From Paraburkholderia sp. LEh10 (GTDB taxonomy: Bacteria; Pseudomonadota; Gammaproteobacteria; Burkholderiales; Burkholderiaceae): DNA of 64,000 nucleotides. Below the pieces are notes generated by a model that was given only the letters and a program-made list of their open reading frames with translations, was not told the origin of the DNA and did not search any database. The stretch's first letter is position 1. Each line of letters opens with the position of its first letter. The DNA is taken from NCBI RefSeq assembly GCF_017814945.1, contig NZ_JAGIPX010000037.1:1-64000 (forward strand), in the 5' to 3' direction. This document shows, piece by piece, positions 24,306 to 34,274 of the stretch. The position numbers and the translations under genes were made by a program.

Positions 24306-26996
24306 ATGAATGCGTCAGTCTCGCTCTCTCCGCTCCCCGAAGCGCCGGAAACAGCCAGCAGGACTCTGTCGACCAATTCGGTTTGTTGCGAAGTTCCGCG
24401 TACCGTAGTTTGTCAGCGCATCGTCCATACCCGCGCCAAACTGATTCTCGTCCGCGCACCGGCGGGATTCGGAAAAACTACGGCGATGACGCAGGCCAGA
24501 AGCCATCTCGATCATGCGAACGGCCATACCGCATGGCTTACACTCGAACGTGCCGACAACGACGTGCCGCGCTTCATCAATTGCCTGCGTATTGCTATTG
24601 CGCAGGCAGGCTTCGACGAGCTTCCGTCTGCCACCCCATTGGAAATTCTGAAAGCGATCTCTCGAGAAGTCACCGCATTCACTTTGTTCCTCGATGACTT
24701 CGAGAAGCTTGTTGAACCATCCGTCATCGGGCTGGTACGCGAACTGATCGAGCATCTGCCTCGCAACTGTCAGGTCGTAATCGGTACGCGGGCCGAGCCC
24801 GAAATCGGCATTGCACGGTTGCGCGTTCAACACGTATTGCTCGAAATCGATACCGAGGATCTTCGCTTTACGTTGGACGACACGCAACAACTGTTCGAAC
24901 GGCGGCTGGAGTCGCCCCCATCGTCCGATGATGTGATGCGCCTATACCAGAAGACCGAGGGCTGGGCAGCCGCGTTATCGCTCGCCGTCGTCTCGCTCGC
25001 GCGTCATGGCACGCAAAGCGACTTTATCGAGCGCTTTTCTGGCTCGCACCACGATGTCTCGGCATATCTAGCGGAAGATGTGCTTGCGCATCAGCCCGCG
25101 GAAATCCGCAAGTTCCTCCTTCGAACCAGCATCTTGCGGCAACTCGATCCTTCCCTTTGCCAAGCCCTGAATCCAAAGCTGGACGCGGACGACATACTGG
25201 ACCGCTTGGTGAGCACCAATCTGTTCCTCATTCCAGTCGGCGACAAGAACCGTACTTGGCGCTATCACAGCATGTTCGCAGACTATTTGTGTGCGCAATT
25301 GCGCCGTGAGGAACCCGAAAAGATTCTACGGCTCCATTTGGCGGCCGCCGGCTGGTACGAGGAGCGGCATGAGATCGTCCCCGCTATCGACCATGCCATC
25401 GAAGGGGCGGACCATCCATACGCACTCTCGCTGCTCGCGCAGCATGTAGATCAATTTTTGGAGCAAGGCCGCATGCGGCTGCTGGCACGTTGGTTCGAGG
25501 CATTCCAGCCACGCGAACTCGTCATGTATCCGTGTTTGCAGGTCATCGCGGTTTGGGCATTGGCGTTCACCAAGGGGCCTCGCCAGGCAATGGAGTTGCT
25601 GGATCGATCAGGCTGCGCGGAGAGCCAGGATCCGCAGGTACGTGCGCATGTCAACGGCCAACGCCCAATGCTGCTCGCGATGATGGACCGGTTCGAGGAA
25701 GGCTATACCATTGGCCAGAAATGCCTCGACAATCTGCCGACGATCAACGCGTTTGCTGATGGCGTGCTGTGTAATTCGATGGGCTATATCGTTTCGGTGC
25801 TCGGTCAGCATCGCGAAGCGCATCGGCTCCTCGAGGCGGCACGACGCGTGCAGAACAGGGGCGTATTCCTACGCATGCACACCGAATCGACGGAAGGACT
25901 AGTCGATTTACAACTCGGGCGTCTGCGCGACGCGGCGGCACGTTTTCGCATTGCAGTCGGATCGACCTACGCGTTCTCCTACAACCTGACGGGCGGTAAT
26001 GCATGGGCCGGCGTGCTATACGCAGGCTCCGTCTACGAGGCCGATCGTGTCGAGGAAGCCGAGCACCTACTCAACGTCTATCTGCCACTGGCGCGCGACG
26101 TCGGCCTCCCCGACCACATCATCATGGGTTACCGGATACGCTCGCGGATCGCGTTCCAGCGAGGCGATGTCGACCGTTCGCTGCAGTTCCTGTCTGAATT
26201 AGAATACCTCGGGGTGGAGCGCCAATTGGCACGTGTGGTCTCGTCAGCGAGGCTCGAGCGCGCCCGACTGCTATTGCTGCAGGGATACGCGGATTTTTCA
26301 CGAGAGGAGCTCGACCGCAGCGACGACGCAACGCTTTGGCAGCGTGTGGCGCGGCTGAGCCTGCCGGCCAGTGACGTCGAAGATGTTGTTACCGGACGAG
26401 CGCGCTGGGAAACACAATTCGGTGATCCAGCCTTCGCGCTGCGGCAACTCGAACCTGCGCTTGCCGATGCGGAACGATCGGAGCGCGGCATCCGCGCGCT
26501 AAAGCTGCGTCTTCTTTCAGCGATCGCCCTGCAGCGCAACGGCATGACGCAAGCCGCCGTCGAAATGGCGATGTCCGCATTGCATCAAATGTGTCACGAA
26601 GGCTTCGTGCGGTCTATCCTTGACGAAGGCGTCGTGCTGATCCCGTTGCTCGAGCGATGCCTTGAAGCTATGCAGAAGAACGGTAGCCAGCGCAACACGC
26701 CTGTGCTCGGCGAATATGTACAGCGACTCCTGCACGCGCTCGATCCGTCGCCCGCGGGCGAGCGTCTGCCCGCATCGTCGCGTTGCTCCGGCAGCTTGCT
26801 TGAGCCGCTGACGCGCAAGGAGCTGCGCGTCCTGCAATTGCTTGCGGAAGGCTACTCCAACGCCGCGATGGCGGAAAACCTCTTCGTTTCCGACAGCACG
26901 GTCCGTACCCACTTGCGCAATATCAACAGCAAATTGAACGCAAGCAGCCGTACGCAAGCCGTCGCCATTGCGCGCAAACTCGGTCTGATGCGTTGA
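24306..26996 (+). CDS. LuxR-family MalT/LAL-type ATP-binding transcriptional activator
   Basis: An 896-residue regulator with a STAND-type ATPase at the N-terminus, a long helical-repeat middle and a C-terminal LuxR helix-turn-helix. The Walker A motif is APAGFGKTT (residues 51-59) and ALTLFLDDFEK-like Walker B residues follow near 130 (FTLFLDDFEKL). The helix-turn-helix is in LTRKELRVLQLLAEGYSNAA with DSTVRTHLRNINSKL. Such proteins (MalT, AcoK, AlkS-like) sense a small inducer through the middle domain. It is divergent from azoR and close to the catabolic cluster, so it could control either. The ATG at 24306 is chosen over 24243 by similarity of the N-terminal length to relatives; no strong ribosome-binding site decides this. 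Confidence 0.88.
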   Translation: MNASVSLSPLPEAPETASRTLSTNSVCCEVPRTVVCQRIVHTRAKLILVRAPAGFGKTTAMTQARSHLDHANGHTAWLTLERADNDVPRFINCLRIAIAQAGFDELPSATPLEILKAISREVTAFTLFLDDFEKLVEPSVIGLVRELIEHLPRNCQVVIGTRAEPEIGIARLRVQHVLLEIDTEDLRFTLDDTQQLFERRLESPPSSDDVMRLYQKTEGWAAALSLAVVSLARHGTQSDFIERFSGSHHDVSAYLAEDVLAHQPAEIRKFLLRTSILRQLDPSLCQALNPKLDADDILDRLVSTNLFLIPVGDKNRTWRYHSMFADYLCAQLRREEPEKILRLHLAAAGWYEERHEIVPAIDHAIEGADHPYALSLLAQHVDQFLEQGRMRLLARWFEAFQPRELVMYPCLQVIAVWALAFTKGPRQAMELLDRSGCAESQDPQVRAHVNGQRPMLLAMMDRFEEGYTIGQKCLDNLPTINAFADGVLCNSMGYIVSVLGQHREAHRLLEAARRVQNRGVFLRMHTESTEGLVDLQLGRLRDAAARFRIAVGSTYAFSYNLTGGNAWAGVLYAGSVYEADRVEEAEHLLNVYLPLARDVGLPDHIIMGYRIRSRIAFQRGDVDRSLQFLSELEYLGVERQLARVVSSARLERARLLLLQGYADFSREELDRSDDATLWQRVARLSLPASDVEDVVTGRARWETQFGDPAFALRQLEPALADAERSERGIRALKLRLLSAIALQRNGMTQAAVEMAMSALHQMCHEGFVRSILDEGVVLIPLLERCLEAMQKNGSQRNTPVLGEYVQRLLHALDPSPAGERLPASSRCSGSLLEPLTRKELRVLQLLAEGYSNAAMAENLFVSDSTVRTHLRNINSKLNASSRTQAVAIARKLGLMR

Positions 26997-27043
26997 GGCG
27001 TACGCGCGGCAAACCGCGCCATCTTTCCTTCCAGGAGAATCCG

Positions 27044-27783
27044 TTGACGACCCGCACGCAGCAATCCGCAAGTCGGATTGCCGATTTCGACTCGATGTCG
27101 ACGCTGGGCGCGATTGCCCACCACTACGCGCGCGCGTCCGCGAGTGTATCCAACTGTTCGGGTGCGGCTTCTGTCAGCAATATGGAATGACCGAAACCTC
27201 CGGCACGATCGTGTATCTCCCGCCCGAGGATCACTCCCCTTCCGGCAACGCGCGTATGCGGGGCGCCGGCCTGCCGATGCCGGAGGTCGAGATCGCCGTC
27301 GTCGATTTGCACGGAAACACGGTTCCGCCGAACACGGTCGGCGAAGTCGTGACGCGCTCGCGGCGAACATGGCCGGCTACTGGCGCATGCCGGAAGCCAC
27401 TGATGCGGTCATCGCACTCAAGGCTGGCTGAGAACCGGCGATGCCGACTACCTGGACGGAGACGGCTACCTCTACATTCACGATCGCGTGAAGGACATGA
27501 TTATCTCGGGCGCCGAGAACATCTATCCCGCCGAGGTCGAAGACGCGATCTACGGGCATCCGGATGTCGCGGAAGTGGCCGTGATCGGCGTACCGATGAA
27601 AAATGGAGAGAGGCGGTCAAAGCGATCGTCGTACCCAAACCCGGTGTTGCCCCGGAGCCGGACGACATCATTCAATTCGTCCGTGCACGTATCGCAGGGT
27701 TCGAGGTTCCCAAGAGCATCGACTTCGTCGATAGATTGCCAAGCAACGCATCCGGCAAGATCCTGCGGCGGGGGACGTTGCCC
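27044..27783 (+). pseudogene. internally deleted, frameshifted fatty-acyl-CoA ligase
   Basis: A TTG preceded by AGGAG starts a frame whose first 30 codons (ending SMSTLGAIAHHYAR) match the N-terminus of the intact ligase at 45806. It then jumps to the region around CGFCQQYGMTETSGTIVYLP, skipping roughly 270 codons including most of the ATP-binding part. Further frameshifts lie near 27365, 27430 and 27600. The C-terminal pieces (DMIISGAENIYPAEVEDAIY, IAGFEVPKSIDFVDRL, NASGKILRR) are recognisable. It ends against the thiolase gene without its native stop. It is a decayed paralogue of the intact ligase in this window. Confidence 0.85.
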
Positions 27784-27796
27784 CCGCGCCTACGCG

Positions 27797-28981
27797 TCAG
27801 AGCCGCTCGACGATCGTCACATTTGCCATGCCACCGCCTTCGCACATCGTCTGGAGGCCATAGCGCTCGCCACGCTGCCCCAGCGCGTGAATGAGCGTTG
27901 TCATCAGTTTCGTACCCGATGCCCCAAGCGGGTGTCCAAGCGCGATCGCCCCACCGTTGACATTCAGGCGCGCCGGATCCGCATCGAGGTGCTTCAGCCA
28001 TGCAAGCGGAATCGGCGCAAATGCCTCGTTGACTTCGTACAAGCCGATATCGGAAATTTTAAGCCCGGCTTTGGCGAGGGCGCGCCGTGTTGCCGGAATC
28101 GGCGCTTCCAGCATGATGACCGGATCGTGTCCGAGCACCGATATGTGATGAACACGCGCCAGCGGTTTGACGCCTAGCAGCTTCAGGCCGCGCTCGCTCA
28201 CAACCATCACGCCCGACGCACCATCACAAACCTGACTGGCGGAAGCCGCAGAAATCCGGCCTCCCTCCTGCAGAAGCTTTACGTTGCCGATGCTGTCGAG
28301 CGAAGCATCAAATCGAATGCCTTCATCGACGACATGCAGATCGTCACCCGCCGCGGATTCGGAGTCGCGCACGGCCACGCGAACCGGCTCGATCTCCGCG
28401 GCAAAGCGTCCCGCGCGCACTGCCTCCGCTGCGCGCAGATGACTCTGAAGCGCAAACTGATCAAGATCGTCGCGAGAAAACGCGTACTTTGCTGCGATCA
28501 TTTCGGCGCCATCGAACTGACTGAATTCGCGATGATTGTAGCGCTCACTGACACGCGGGCTGACATATCCTCCCATGCCGCTCTTGATCGCGACCGCATT
28601 CGCCGATGCGATCGGCACGCGCGACATGACTTCCACCCCTGCCGCAATCACGACATCCATCGTCCCGGACATGACGGCCTGAGCGGCGAAGTGCATTGCC
28701 TGCTGAGACGAACCACACTGCCGATCGACCGAGGTTCCCGGAACCGAAATCGGCAACTTCGAAGCAAGAACGGCAGTGCGCGCGATGTTCATCGATTGTT
28801 CGCCGATCTGGCTGACGCAACCGACGATCACATCGTCGACGATTGCCGGATCCGCTTCGCAGCGATCGACGAGCGAGTCAATAACCTGGGCGGCCAGGTC
28901 GGCGGGATGCCACCCCGACAGACGCCCATTGCGCCGGCCGCCGGCAGTGCGCACTGCCGCAACAATATATGCTTCAGCCAT
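27797..28981 (-). CDS. thiolase (acetyl-CoA acyltransferase)
   Basis: A 394-residue thiolase with all catalytic motifs: the nucleophile Cys in DRQCGSSQQAMHFA, NEAFAPIPLAW, the His in NGGAIALGHPLGASG and the second Cys in QTMCEGGGMANVTI. It cleaves 3-oxoacyl-CoA with CoA to give acetyl-CoA, the last step of beta-oxidation. It is on the minus strand, 190 bases downstream of the LysR gene, and may be co-transcribed with it. It faces the ligase relic. A second thiolase lies at 37617-38822. Confidence 0.93.
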   Translation of the reverse strand: MAEAYIVAAVRTAGGRRNGRLSGWHPADLAAQVIDSLVDRCEADPAIVDDVIVGCVSQIGEQSMNIARTAVLASKLPISVPGTSVDRQCGSSQQAMHFAAQAVMSGTMDVVIAAGVEVMSRVPIASANAVAIKSGMGGYVSPRVSERYNHREFSQFDGAEMIAAKYAFSRDDLDQFALQSHLRAAEAVRAGRFAAEIEPVRVAVRDSESAAGDDLHVVDEGIRFDASLDSIGNVKLLQEGGRISAASASQVCDGASGVMVVSERGLKLLGVKPLARVHHISVLGHDPVIMLEAPIPATRRALAKAGLKISDIGLYEVNEAFAPIPLAWLKHLDADPARLNVNGGAIALGHPLGASGTKLMTTLIHALGQRGERYGLQTMCEGGGMANVTIVERL

Positions 28982-29170
28982 GCTGGCCTCTTGAATACGT
29001 GAATGAGAAAGACAGGAGCGCTCGCCTGAACCTACGATTCTGGTCGCAAATCAAGCGGATCGCGCATCGGCCACAAATTGACCTTGGCCGCAGTATAGGA
29101 AGCCGGAGCCTGGCGGGCATCGTCGAATACGACGATCTCGAAACCACCTCAATTTTCGTGCGCTCGCGCC

Positions 29171-30091
29171 CTATCCAGCGGATGCGAGCGGCTCGATCAT
29201 TCTCGCGTCGAGAATTTTCGTCATCGCGAATTCGATGAACGCGCTGACCGCGCGCGGTAGTTGTCGCCGATCGAGAAAAACGAAGTAGACGCCGACTCGA
29301 TGAATCCCATATTCGGGAAGCACACGTACCAGCCGTCCGGCCTCCAGATGTTCACACGTGGTCGCGACCGGAAGCAGTCCGATACCGAGTCCGCCGAGCG
29401 TCGCGTAGATCTGCGCCTGAACGCTGTTGACGTGAAACCTCCCCCTCACTGAGATCTCGTGCTCTCCATCCGGTCCCTCAAGACGCCATGTCGTATAGCC
29501 GGACAGATTCGTCGGGATTGCGATACAGTCGTGATCCGACAGATCGGACGGAGACTCGGGCATGCCATGCGCGTCGATATACGCGGGACTCGCCACCAGT
29601 CCGCCGCTGATCCAGCCTATCTGGCGGGCGACCAGGTTCGGTTCGATTCCCTTGCCGATTCGTAGCGCTACATCTATCCCTTCGGCAAGCAGATCGGCTC
29701 GGTTGTCGTTCAGGATGAATTCGAGCCGGACCCGCGGATTGGCCGTTAGGAACTCGTTTACCTGATCGACCGGTAGGATGAGAAAGAAATCGGCCGGCGC
29801 GGCGACGCGCACTTTCCCGCTGGGAGTCGCGTTGCCTTCGGAAATTTCCTGGGCCGACTGCGTCACGGATTCGATCTGCGCTGCACTCTGAGAGAACAGC
29901 CTCTGTCCCGCATCGGTCAAGACAAGCCGGCGTGTCGAGCGCTGCAGCAGGCGCACCCCGAGATCCTGCTCGAGCGCTTGCACGCGCCTGCTCGTGGAGT
30001 TCGGTGGCAGCCCGAGGCGCCGCGCCGCCTCCGCAAAGCTGCCGGCTTTGACGACATTGATGAAGAGCGCCACATCGTTCAGGTCCACCAT
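29171..30091 (-). CDS. LysR-family transcriptional regulator
   Basis: A 306-residue LysR regulator. The N-terminal winged helix (NDVALFINVVKAGSFAEAAR, then LGLPPNSTSRRVQALEQDLG) is followed by a typical effector-binding domain ending in VSAFIEFAMTKI. The subgroup resembles LysR proteins found beside pirin, DoxX and quinone-reductase genes. It lies downstream of doxX on the same strand with a 283-base gap. It is one candidate for the protein that reads the bipartite elements at azoR, doxX and pirin; that link is inference. Confidence 0.92.
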   Translation of the reverse strand: MVDLNDVALFINVVKAGSFAEAARRLGLPPNSTSRRVQALEQDLGVRLLQRSTRRLVLTDAGQRLFSQSAAQIESVTQSAQEISEGNATPSGKVRVAAPADFFLILPVDQVNEFLTANPRVRLEFILNDNRADLLAEGIDVALRIGKGIEPNLVARQIGWISGGLVASPAYIDAHGMPESPSDLSDHDCIAIPTNLSGYTTWRLEGPDGEHEISVRGRFHVNSVQAQIYATLGGLGIGLLPVATTCEHLEAGRLVRVLPEYGIHRVGVYFVFLDRRQLPRAVSAFIEFAMTKILDARMIEPLASAG

Positions 30092-30374
30092 CGATTGTCT
30101 CCATGCTTGTAACAGAGACGTGGCCCCTTTCGATCGGACGGGTGCTTCTCGATTTCAAGTAAAGGCATGCCCCTGGTTATTGCGCTACCGTATCAACGGC
30201 AAGCGATTTCGCCAAGTATGCCTCATCAGGCGTCCCGCGACTCCATCGCCATGCGATGAAGCGTGATCGTGCCCGCGATGGCCGCATCAGCGGCGATGCG
30301 GGCTGCGCCAGGGGCGCAACCCGCTCGGAACGACGGCTCGGACGAGACGGCCGCGCTCAACTCGCTGTGATTGA

Positions 30375-30797
30375 CTATGCAATACTGACTTCCGGAGCAC
30401 CGCGACGGCCATCTAGGCTGTACGCGCCCGCGCCGAATGTGACAATTTGCAAGAGCCCTCCGGCAATCGCGAGATTCTTCAGAAAGTGAAACGTCTGATT
30501 CTGATCAGCGAACGCATGATGAAAGAACAGCGCGGTAACAATCGAGAACACGGCCAGCAACGCCGCGACGACCCGCGTCTGATATCCGACGATAAGCAGC
30601 ACGCCGCCACCGATTTCGAGCGTCAGTGCGACGGCATAGCCGAGCATGGGGCTGGGCAGTCCGACCGACGCGATGAAGCCCATGGTGGCGCTCGCAGTCG
30701 CTAGCTTGCCGAGCCCGCTGACGAGAAACACTGCGGCCAGGAGGACTCGGCCGAACAGCGAAAACGCTTGGTACGAATTGGTTGATTTCGATTTCAT
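30375..30797 (-). CDS. DoxX-family membrane protein
   Basis: A 140-residue protein with four predicted membrane helices (FGRVLLAAVFLVSGLGKL; AVALTLEIGGGVLLIVGY; VVAALLAVFSIVTALFF; LAIAGGLLQIVTFGAGA), the DoxX/SURF4-like fold. It contains the characteristic HHAFADQNQTFHFLKN loop. Family members act in membrane redox or thiol stress responses, but the precise role is unclear. A bipartite element shared with azoR and pirin lies 102-134 bases upstream. Confidence 0.88.
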   Translation of the reverse strand: MKSKSTNSYQAFSLFGRVLLAAVFLVSGLGKLATASATMGFIASVGLPSPMLGYAVALTLEIGGGVLLIVGYQTRVVAALLAVFSIVTALFFHHAFADQNQTFHFLKNLAIAGGLLQIVTFGAGAYSLDGRRGAPEVSIA

Positions 30798-30898
30798 AGT
30801 ATAGATCCCAAAAAAGTCATTGAAAGTGAGTTGATCGTATTCGCGATTTTCGGGCGATCAGCTGCCCTGAAATCATCGTAGGCATCCACACGTGAACT

Positions 30899-30931
30899 CA
30901 CTAGAGATGCGCCTCGGATTTCACTCGTCCA
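30899..30931 (-). promoter_or_regulatory. shared bipartite element upstream of doxX
   Basis: On the minus strand: TGGACGAGTGAAAT, 13 bases, then CTAGTG, reading toward doxX. The 14-base first half is identical to the azoR copy. Confidence 0.6.
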
Positions 30932-31034
30932 GAATTAAAGCGAATCCTGTTGCGATGTCGTTATCCGATTCGAGCGACCGGGTATCGAGTGAAACCCGTG
31001 CGCCCGGTTCCATCGATGTGACTGCTCGCGACTG

Positions 31035-33179
31035 TCATCCGCGTTCATCGAAGAAGCGACCGTTATGCTCAGCCATGCTTCGCAGCCCCGGGCTCGGCTC
31101 ATACAACGGTCCGACATGCGCCAGGCGCTCGCACGCGTCGACGATCCATCGCGCGCCCAGACTATCGGCATATCGCAACGCGCCGCCCAGATGACGGGGA
31201 AATCCCACGCCGAGAACCAGGCTCATGTCGATGTCGCCGGCCGATTCCGCGATCCCCTCTTCGAGGCAGCGCGCGGCTTCGATCACCATCGGCAACATCA
31301 TGCGCTGCACGATGTCTTCTGCCTGAAGTTCGCGGATGCCGCTCGGCTGTATTGTCCGAAGCAACTCGTGCGTGTCATCCGCGACGAGCTTCTGCATGCG
31401 GCCTCTCTCGTCGCGCAAGTACCTGTAGAATCCGAGTTCGCGCTTTTGTCCGAGCCGCCCGGCAGCGGCCATCAGCTTGACCGCGTGTTGACCGGCGAAA
31501 TCCATTCGCGGTCGATAGCCACCGCTGATGACGTCGATCACGTGCGACGCCGTGTCCATTCCGACGACGTCCTGCAAATAGGCCGGCCCCATCGGCCAGC
31601 CGAACGCCTCCATGGCGGCATCGATCGCGACGAAGTCGACCCCGTCGCGCACCAGCAGCAGGAAAGCGACGATATACGCGGTCAGAATCCGGTTGACCAG
31701 AAAGCCCGGACAATCAGCGACGACAACTGGCGTCTTACCCATCGACCGCGCAAAGTTGACGACAGTCGCAATGGTCTGCGGCGAGGTCCGCGGCGCGCGG
31801 ATCACTTCGACGAGCGGCATCTGCGGCACTGGGTTGAAGAAATGCATCCCGGCAAAACGTTCCGGGCGAGCCAGTGCGGTCGATAGTTCGGCGATCGACA
31901 GCGACGACGTGTTCGATGCGAGCACGGCATCGGAGGGAATCCGCTGTTCCACTTCGGCCAGCACGTCGCGCTTCACACCGATATTCTCGACGACGGCTTC
32001 GATGACGAGATCCACGCTGTCAATATCTTCAAAGTCGAGCGTCGGCACGATGCTTTGCTCGATTTCCCGCGCCTCGTAGTCCGAAACCTTTCCGCTGCTG
32101 ACCCGCTTCTTGAGCAGTTTCGCCGCTTCGCGCACACCCAGATCCAGTGCCGCCTGCGCAATATCCTTCATGATGATCGGCGTGCCGCGCAATGCGCTCT
32201 GGTACGCGATGCCGCCACCCATAATGCCCGCACCGAGCACCGCAGCCCGGTGCACCGGACGTGCGGCGCGCGCCGCGTCGCGGCTTTTTCTCTTCAAGGC
32301 CTGCTCGTTGACGAAGATGCCGGCCAACGACGCAGCTGCCTGGGTCTTCGCCAGTTTCGCGAATGTGTCGGCTTCGATTTCGAGTGCCCCCTCTCGTGCC
32401 ATCGATGCCGCGTCACCGATTAATTCGACCGCCGCAGCGGCTGCGGGAAAATGCTGGCCGTACCGCCGCGCGGCGGCCCTTCCCCGCTCCAGTGCGTCGA
32501 CGGATACCTCGAAAGGCGCAAGCCGCGCGCGCCGGCGCGGCGCCCACGCATCGGGGCGATCGATCGCCTCGCGCAAACATGACAGCGCCCTGCTTCGAAG
32601 GCTCGGTGGCTCACACACGACGTCGACGACGCCCGCCTCTTTGGCAGCCGTGGCCGTTCTTGCATCAGCACTGATGATCCAGTCGAGCGCAACCGCTACG
32701 CCCGCGATGCGAGGCAGTCGGACCGTCCCGCCAAACCCCGGCACGATGCCGAGACTGACCTCGGGAAGTCCGACCTGCGCCGTCGTCGCGATAACCCTGA
32801 AGTCGCTCGTCAGCGCCAGTTCCAGACCGCCCCCAAGCGCCACGCCGTTGATGGCCGACACGCTGGGATACGGTACATCTTCGAGACGGGTGAAGATCGT
32901 GCTGCACGCCGCATCCCAAGCGCGCAGCTCGGCCTCGGGTAGACGAAACGTTCTCGAGAATTCGAAGATGTCGGCGCCGACGATGAACGAATCCTTGGCG
33001 CTCGTGACGATGAGTCCGCGGATGTCGTCGGCGGCGTACAGCGCGTCAAGCGCCGCAGCAAGCTCCGTGAGCGCCGCCCGATCCAGCGCATTGACCGTCT
33101 GTCCGTAACGATCAAAGCACAGCTCCGCCACACCGCCTTCCAGACGCGTGACGCGCAACGTTTTCCCTTCCCATATCAT
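31035..33179 (-). CDS. FadB-type enoyl-CoA hydratase / 3-hydroxyacyl-CoA dehydrogenase (first copy)
   Basis: A 714-residue two-part beta-oxidation enzyme. The N-terminal crotonase domain has the oxyanion segments VGADIFEFSRTF and NGVALGGGLELAL and the catalytic-Glu region GLPEVSLGIVPGFGGTVRL. The NAD-binding dehydrogenase domain starts at AAVLGAGIMGGGIAYQSA. It has SNTSSLSIAELS, the catalytic His in MHFFNPVPQMPLVEV and a C-terminal helical domain. The ATG at 33179 replaces an upstream in-frame start because it gives the normal N-terminus. It is the last gene of the minus-strand beta-oxidation operon. Confidence 0.93.
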   Translation of the reverse strand: MIWEGKTLRVTRLEGGVAELCFDRYGQTVNALDRAALTELAAALDALYAADDIRGLIVTSAKDSFIVGADIFEFSRTFRLPEAELRAWDAACSTIFTRLEDVPYPSVSAINGVALGGGLELALTSDFRVIATTAQVGLPEVSLGIVPGFGGTVRLPRIAGVAVALDWIISADARTATAAKEAGVVDVVCEPPSLRSRALSCLREAIDRPDAWAPRRRARLAPFEVSVDALERGRAAARRYGQHFPAAAAAVELIGDAASMAREGALEIEADTFAKLAKTQAAASLAGIFVNEQALKRKSRDAARAARPVHRAAVLGAGIMGGGIAYQSALRGTPIIMKDIAQAALDLGVREAAKLLKKRVSSGKVSDYEAREIEQSIVPTLDFEDIDSVDLVIEAVVENIGVKRDVLAEVEQRIPSDAVLASNTSSLSIAELSTALARPERFAGMHFFNPVPQMPLVEVIRAPRTSPQTIATVVNFARSMGKTPVVVADCPGFLVNRILTAYIVAFLLLVRDGVDFVAIDAAMEAFGWPMGPAYLQDVVGMDTASHVIDVISGGYRPRMDFAGQHAVKLMAAAGRLGQKRELGFYRYLRDERGRMQKLVADDTHELLRTIQPSGIRELQAEDIVQRMMLPMVIEAARCLEEGIAESAGDIDMSLVLGVGFPRHLGGALRYADSLGARWIVDACERLAHVGPLYEPSPGLRSMAEHNGRFFDERG

Positions 33180-33299
33180 GCGGATGTCCTCTTCCGGTTG
33201 ATTCAAGACGACAATGATTCGCTTCGGTCCGCCGTCAGCGCACTTGCTTCGGGGCGTCGTTATTTCGTCGCACCAGTCAATCACAGTCGGCTGCCGCGT

Positions 33300-34274
33300 T
33301 CAGTCCTCGAGCCGCGCCAGCACCTGCTGCAATCGCGTGCGGCATTCCGCGACCATTCGCTCGATGAGAGCCTCGCATGTCGGGATATCGTGGATCAGCC
33401 CGATCACCTGGCCCGCCGTGATGATGCCGCCGTCGATATCGCCGTTGGCAAGCGCGACCTTGCCAAGCGAACCGGCCACCAGCGGGTGAATGTCCTTGAA
33501 CTCGCAGCCGCCCGGCCGGCGCTCGATGGCGACGACCTCGTCGGCTACGGCATTCTTGAACACGCGCGCTGTATTGTTCAGTGTCCGGAATATCAGTTGT
33601 GTGTCCCGTTCTGTCGCCCGAACGAGCGCGTCCTTGATGTGCGGATGAACGGGCGCCTCGACCGTCGCACAAAAGCGAGTACCCATGTTGACGCCCTGTG
33701 CGCCCAGAGCGAACGCTGCGGCCATGCCCCGTCCATCGCCGATACCCCCCGACGCGACGACCGGAATCTCGAGTGCCTGAACGGCGCGCGGGATCAGGAT
33801 CAGCCCCGACACATCGTCCTCGCCGGGATGGCCGGCGCACTCGAAGCCGTCGATGCTCACGATGTCGACGCCATTGCGCTGCGCGGACAACGCGTGCCTG
33901 ACGGTCGTGCACTTGTGAACGATAACGCCGTCCGCGGCCTTGACCTTTTCAATGAACGCCTTCGGGCTGTTGCCCGCTGTTTCGATGATGCTGACGCCCG
34001 CCTGCAATGCGGCATCGAGGTAGGCTTCGTACGGCGGAGGGCTCGCAGTCGGGAGGATCGTCAGGTTCACGGCGAACGGCCGAGACGTCATCTCGCGGCA
34101 ACGTTCGATTTCGGCAGCCAGCGCATCCGGCGTCGGCTGCGTGAGTGCGGTGAGCGTACCGAGACCGCCTGCGTTGGACACCGCCGAGGCCAACTCCGCG
34201 GTTCCCACCCACATCATCCCGCCCTGGATGATCGGATAGCGAATACCCAAAATTTCCGTGACGCGCGTCCTCAT
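33300..34274 (-). CDS. nitronate monooxygenase / 2-nitropropane dioxygenase-family FMN enzyme
   Basis: A 324-residue TIM-barrel flavoprotein. Motifs are ILGIRYPIIQGGMMWVG, NAGGLGTLTAL, GFECAGHPGEDDVSG and the phosphate-binding VVASGGIGDGRGMAAAFALG. Members oxidise alkyl nitronates, but many catabolic-cluster copies have other, unknown roles, including enoyl reduction. Its start overlaps the stop of the acyl-CoA dehydrogenase by four bases, so it belongs to the beta-oxidation operon. A side-chain redox role or removal of a toxic by-product is possible. Confidence 0.85.
   Translation of the reverse strand: MRTRVTEILGIRYPIIQGGMMWVGTAELASAVSNAGGLGTLTALTQPTPDALAAEIERCREMTSRPFAVNLTILPTASPPPYEAYLDAALQAGVSIIETAGNSPKAFIEKVKAADGVIVHKCTTVRHALSAQRNGVDIVSIDGFECAGHPGEDDVSGLILIPRAVQALEIPVVASGGIGDGRGMAAAFALGAQGVNMGTRFCATVEAPVHPHIKDALVRATERDTQLIFRTLNNTARVFKNAVADEVVAIERRPGGCEFKDIHPLVAGSLGKVALANGDIDGGIITAGQVIGLIHDIPTCEALIERMVAECRTRLQQVLARLED

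Noticed and set aside
27770..27792. GC-rich hairpin GGGGG-ACGTTG-CCCCC after the ligase relic
   Set aside because: There is no T-run on either strand and it lies in decayed coding sequence, so a terminator call is not supported.
32110..33108. 332-codon plus-strand frame opposite the FadB-type gene
   Set aside because: Ala/Ser/Arg-rich antisense shadow of a well-supported enzyme gene.
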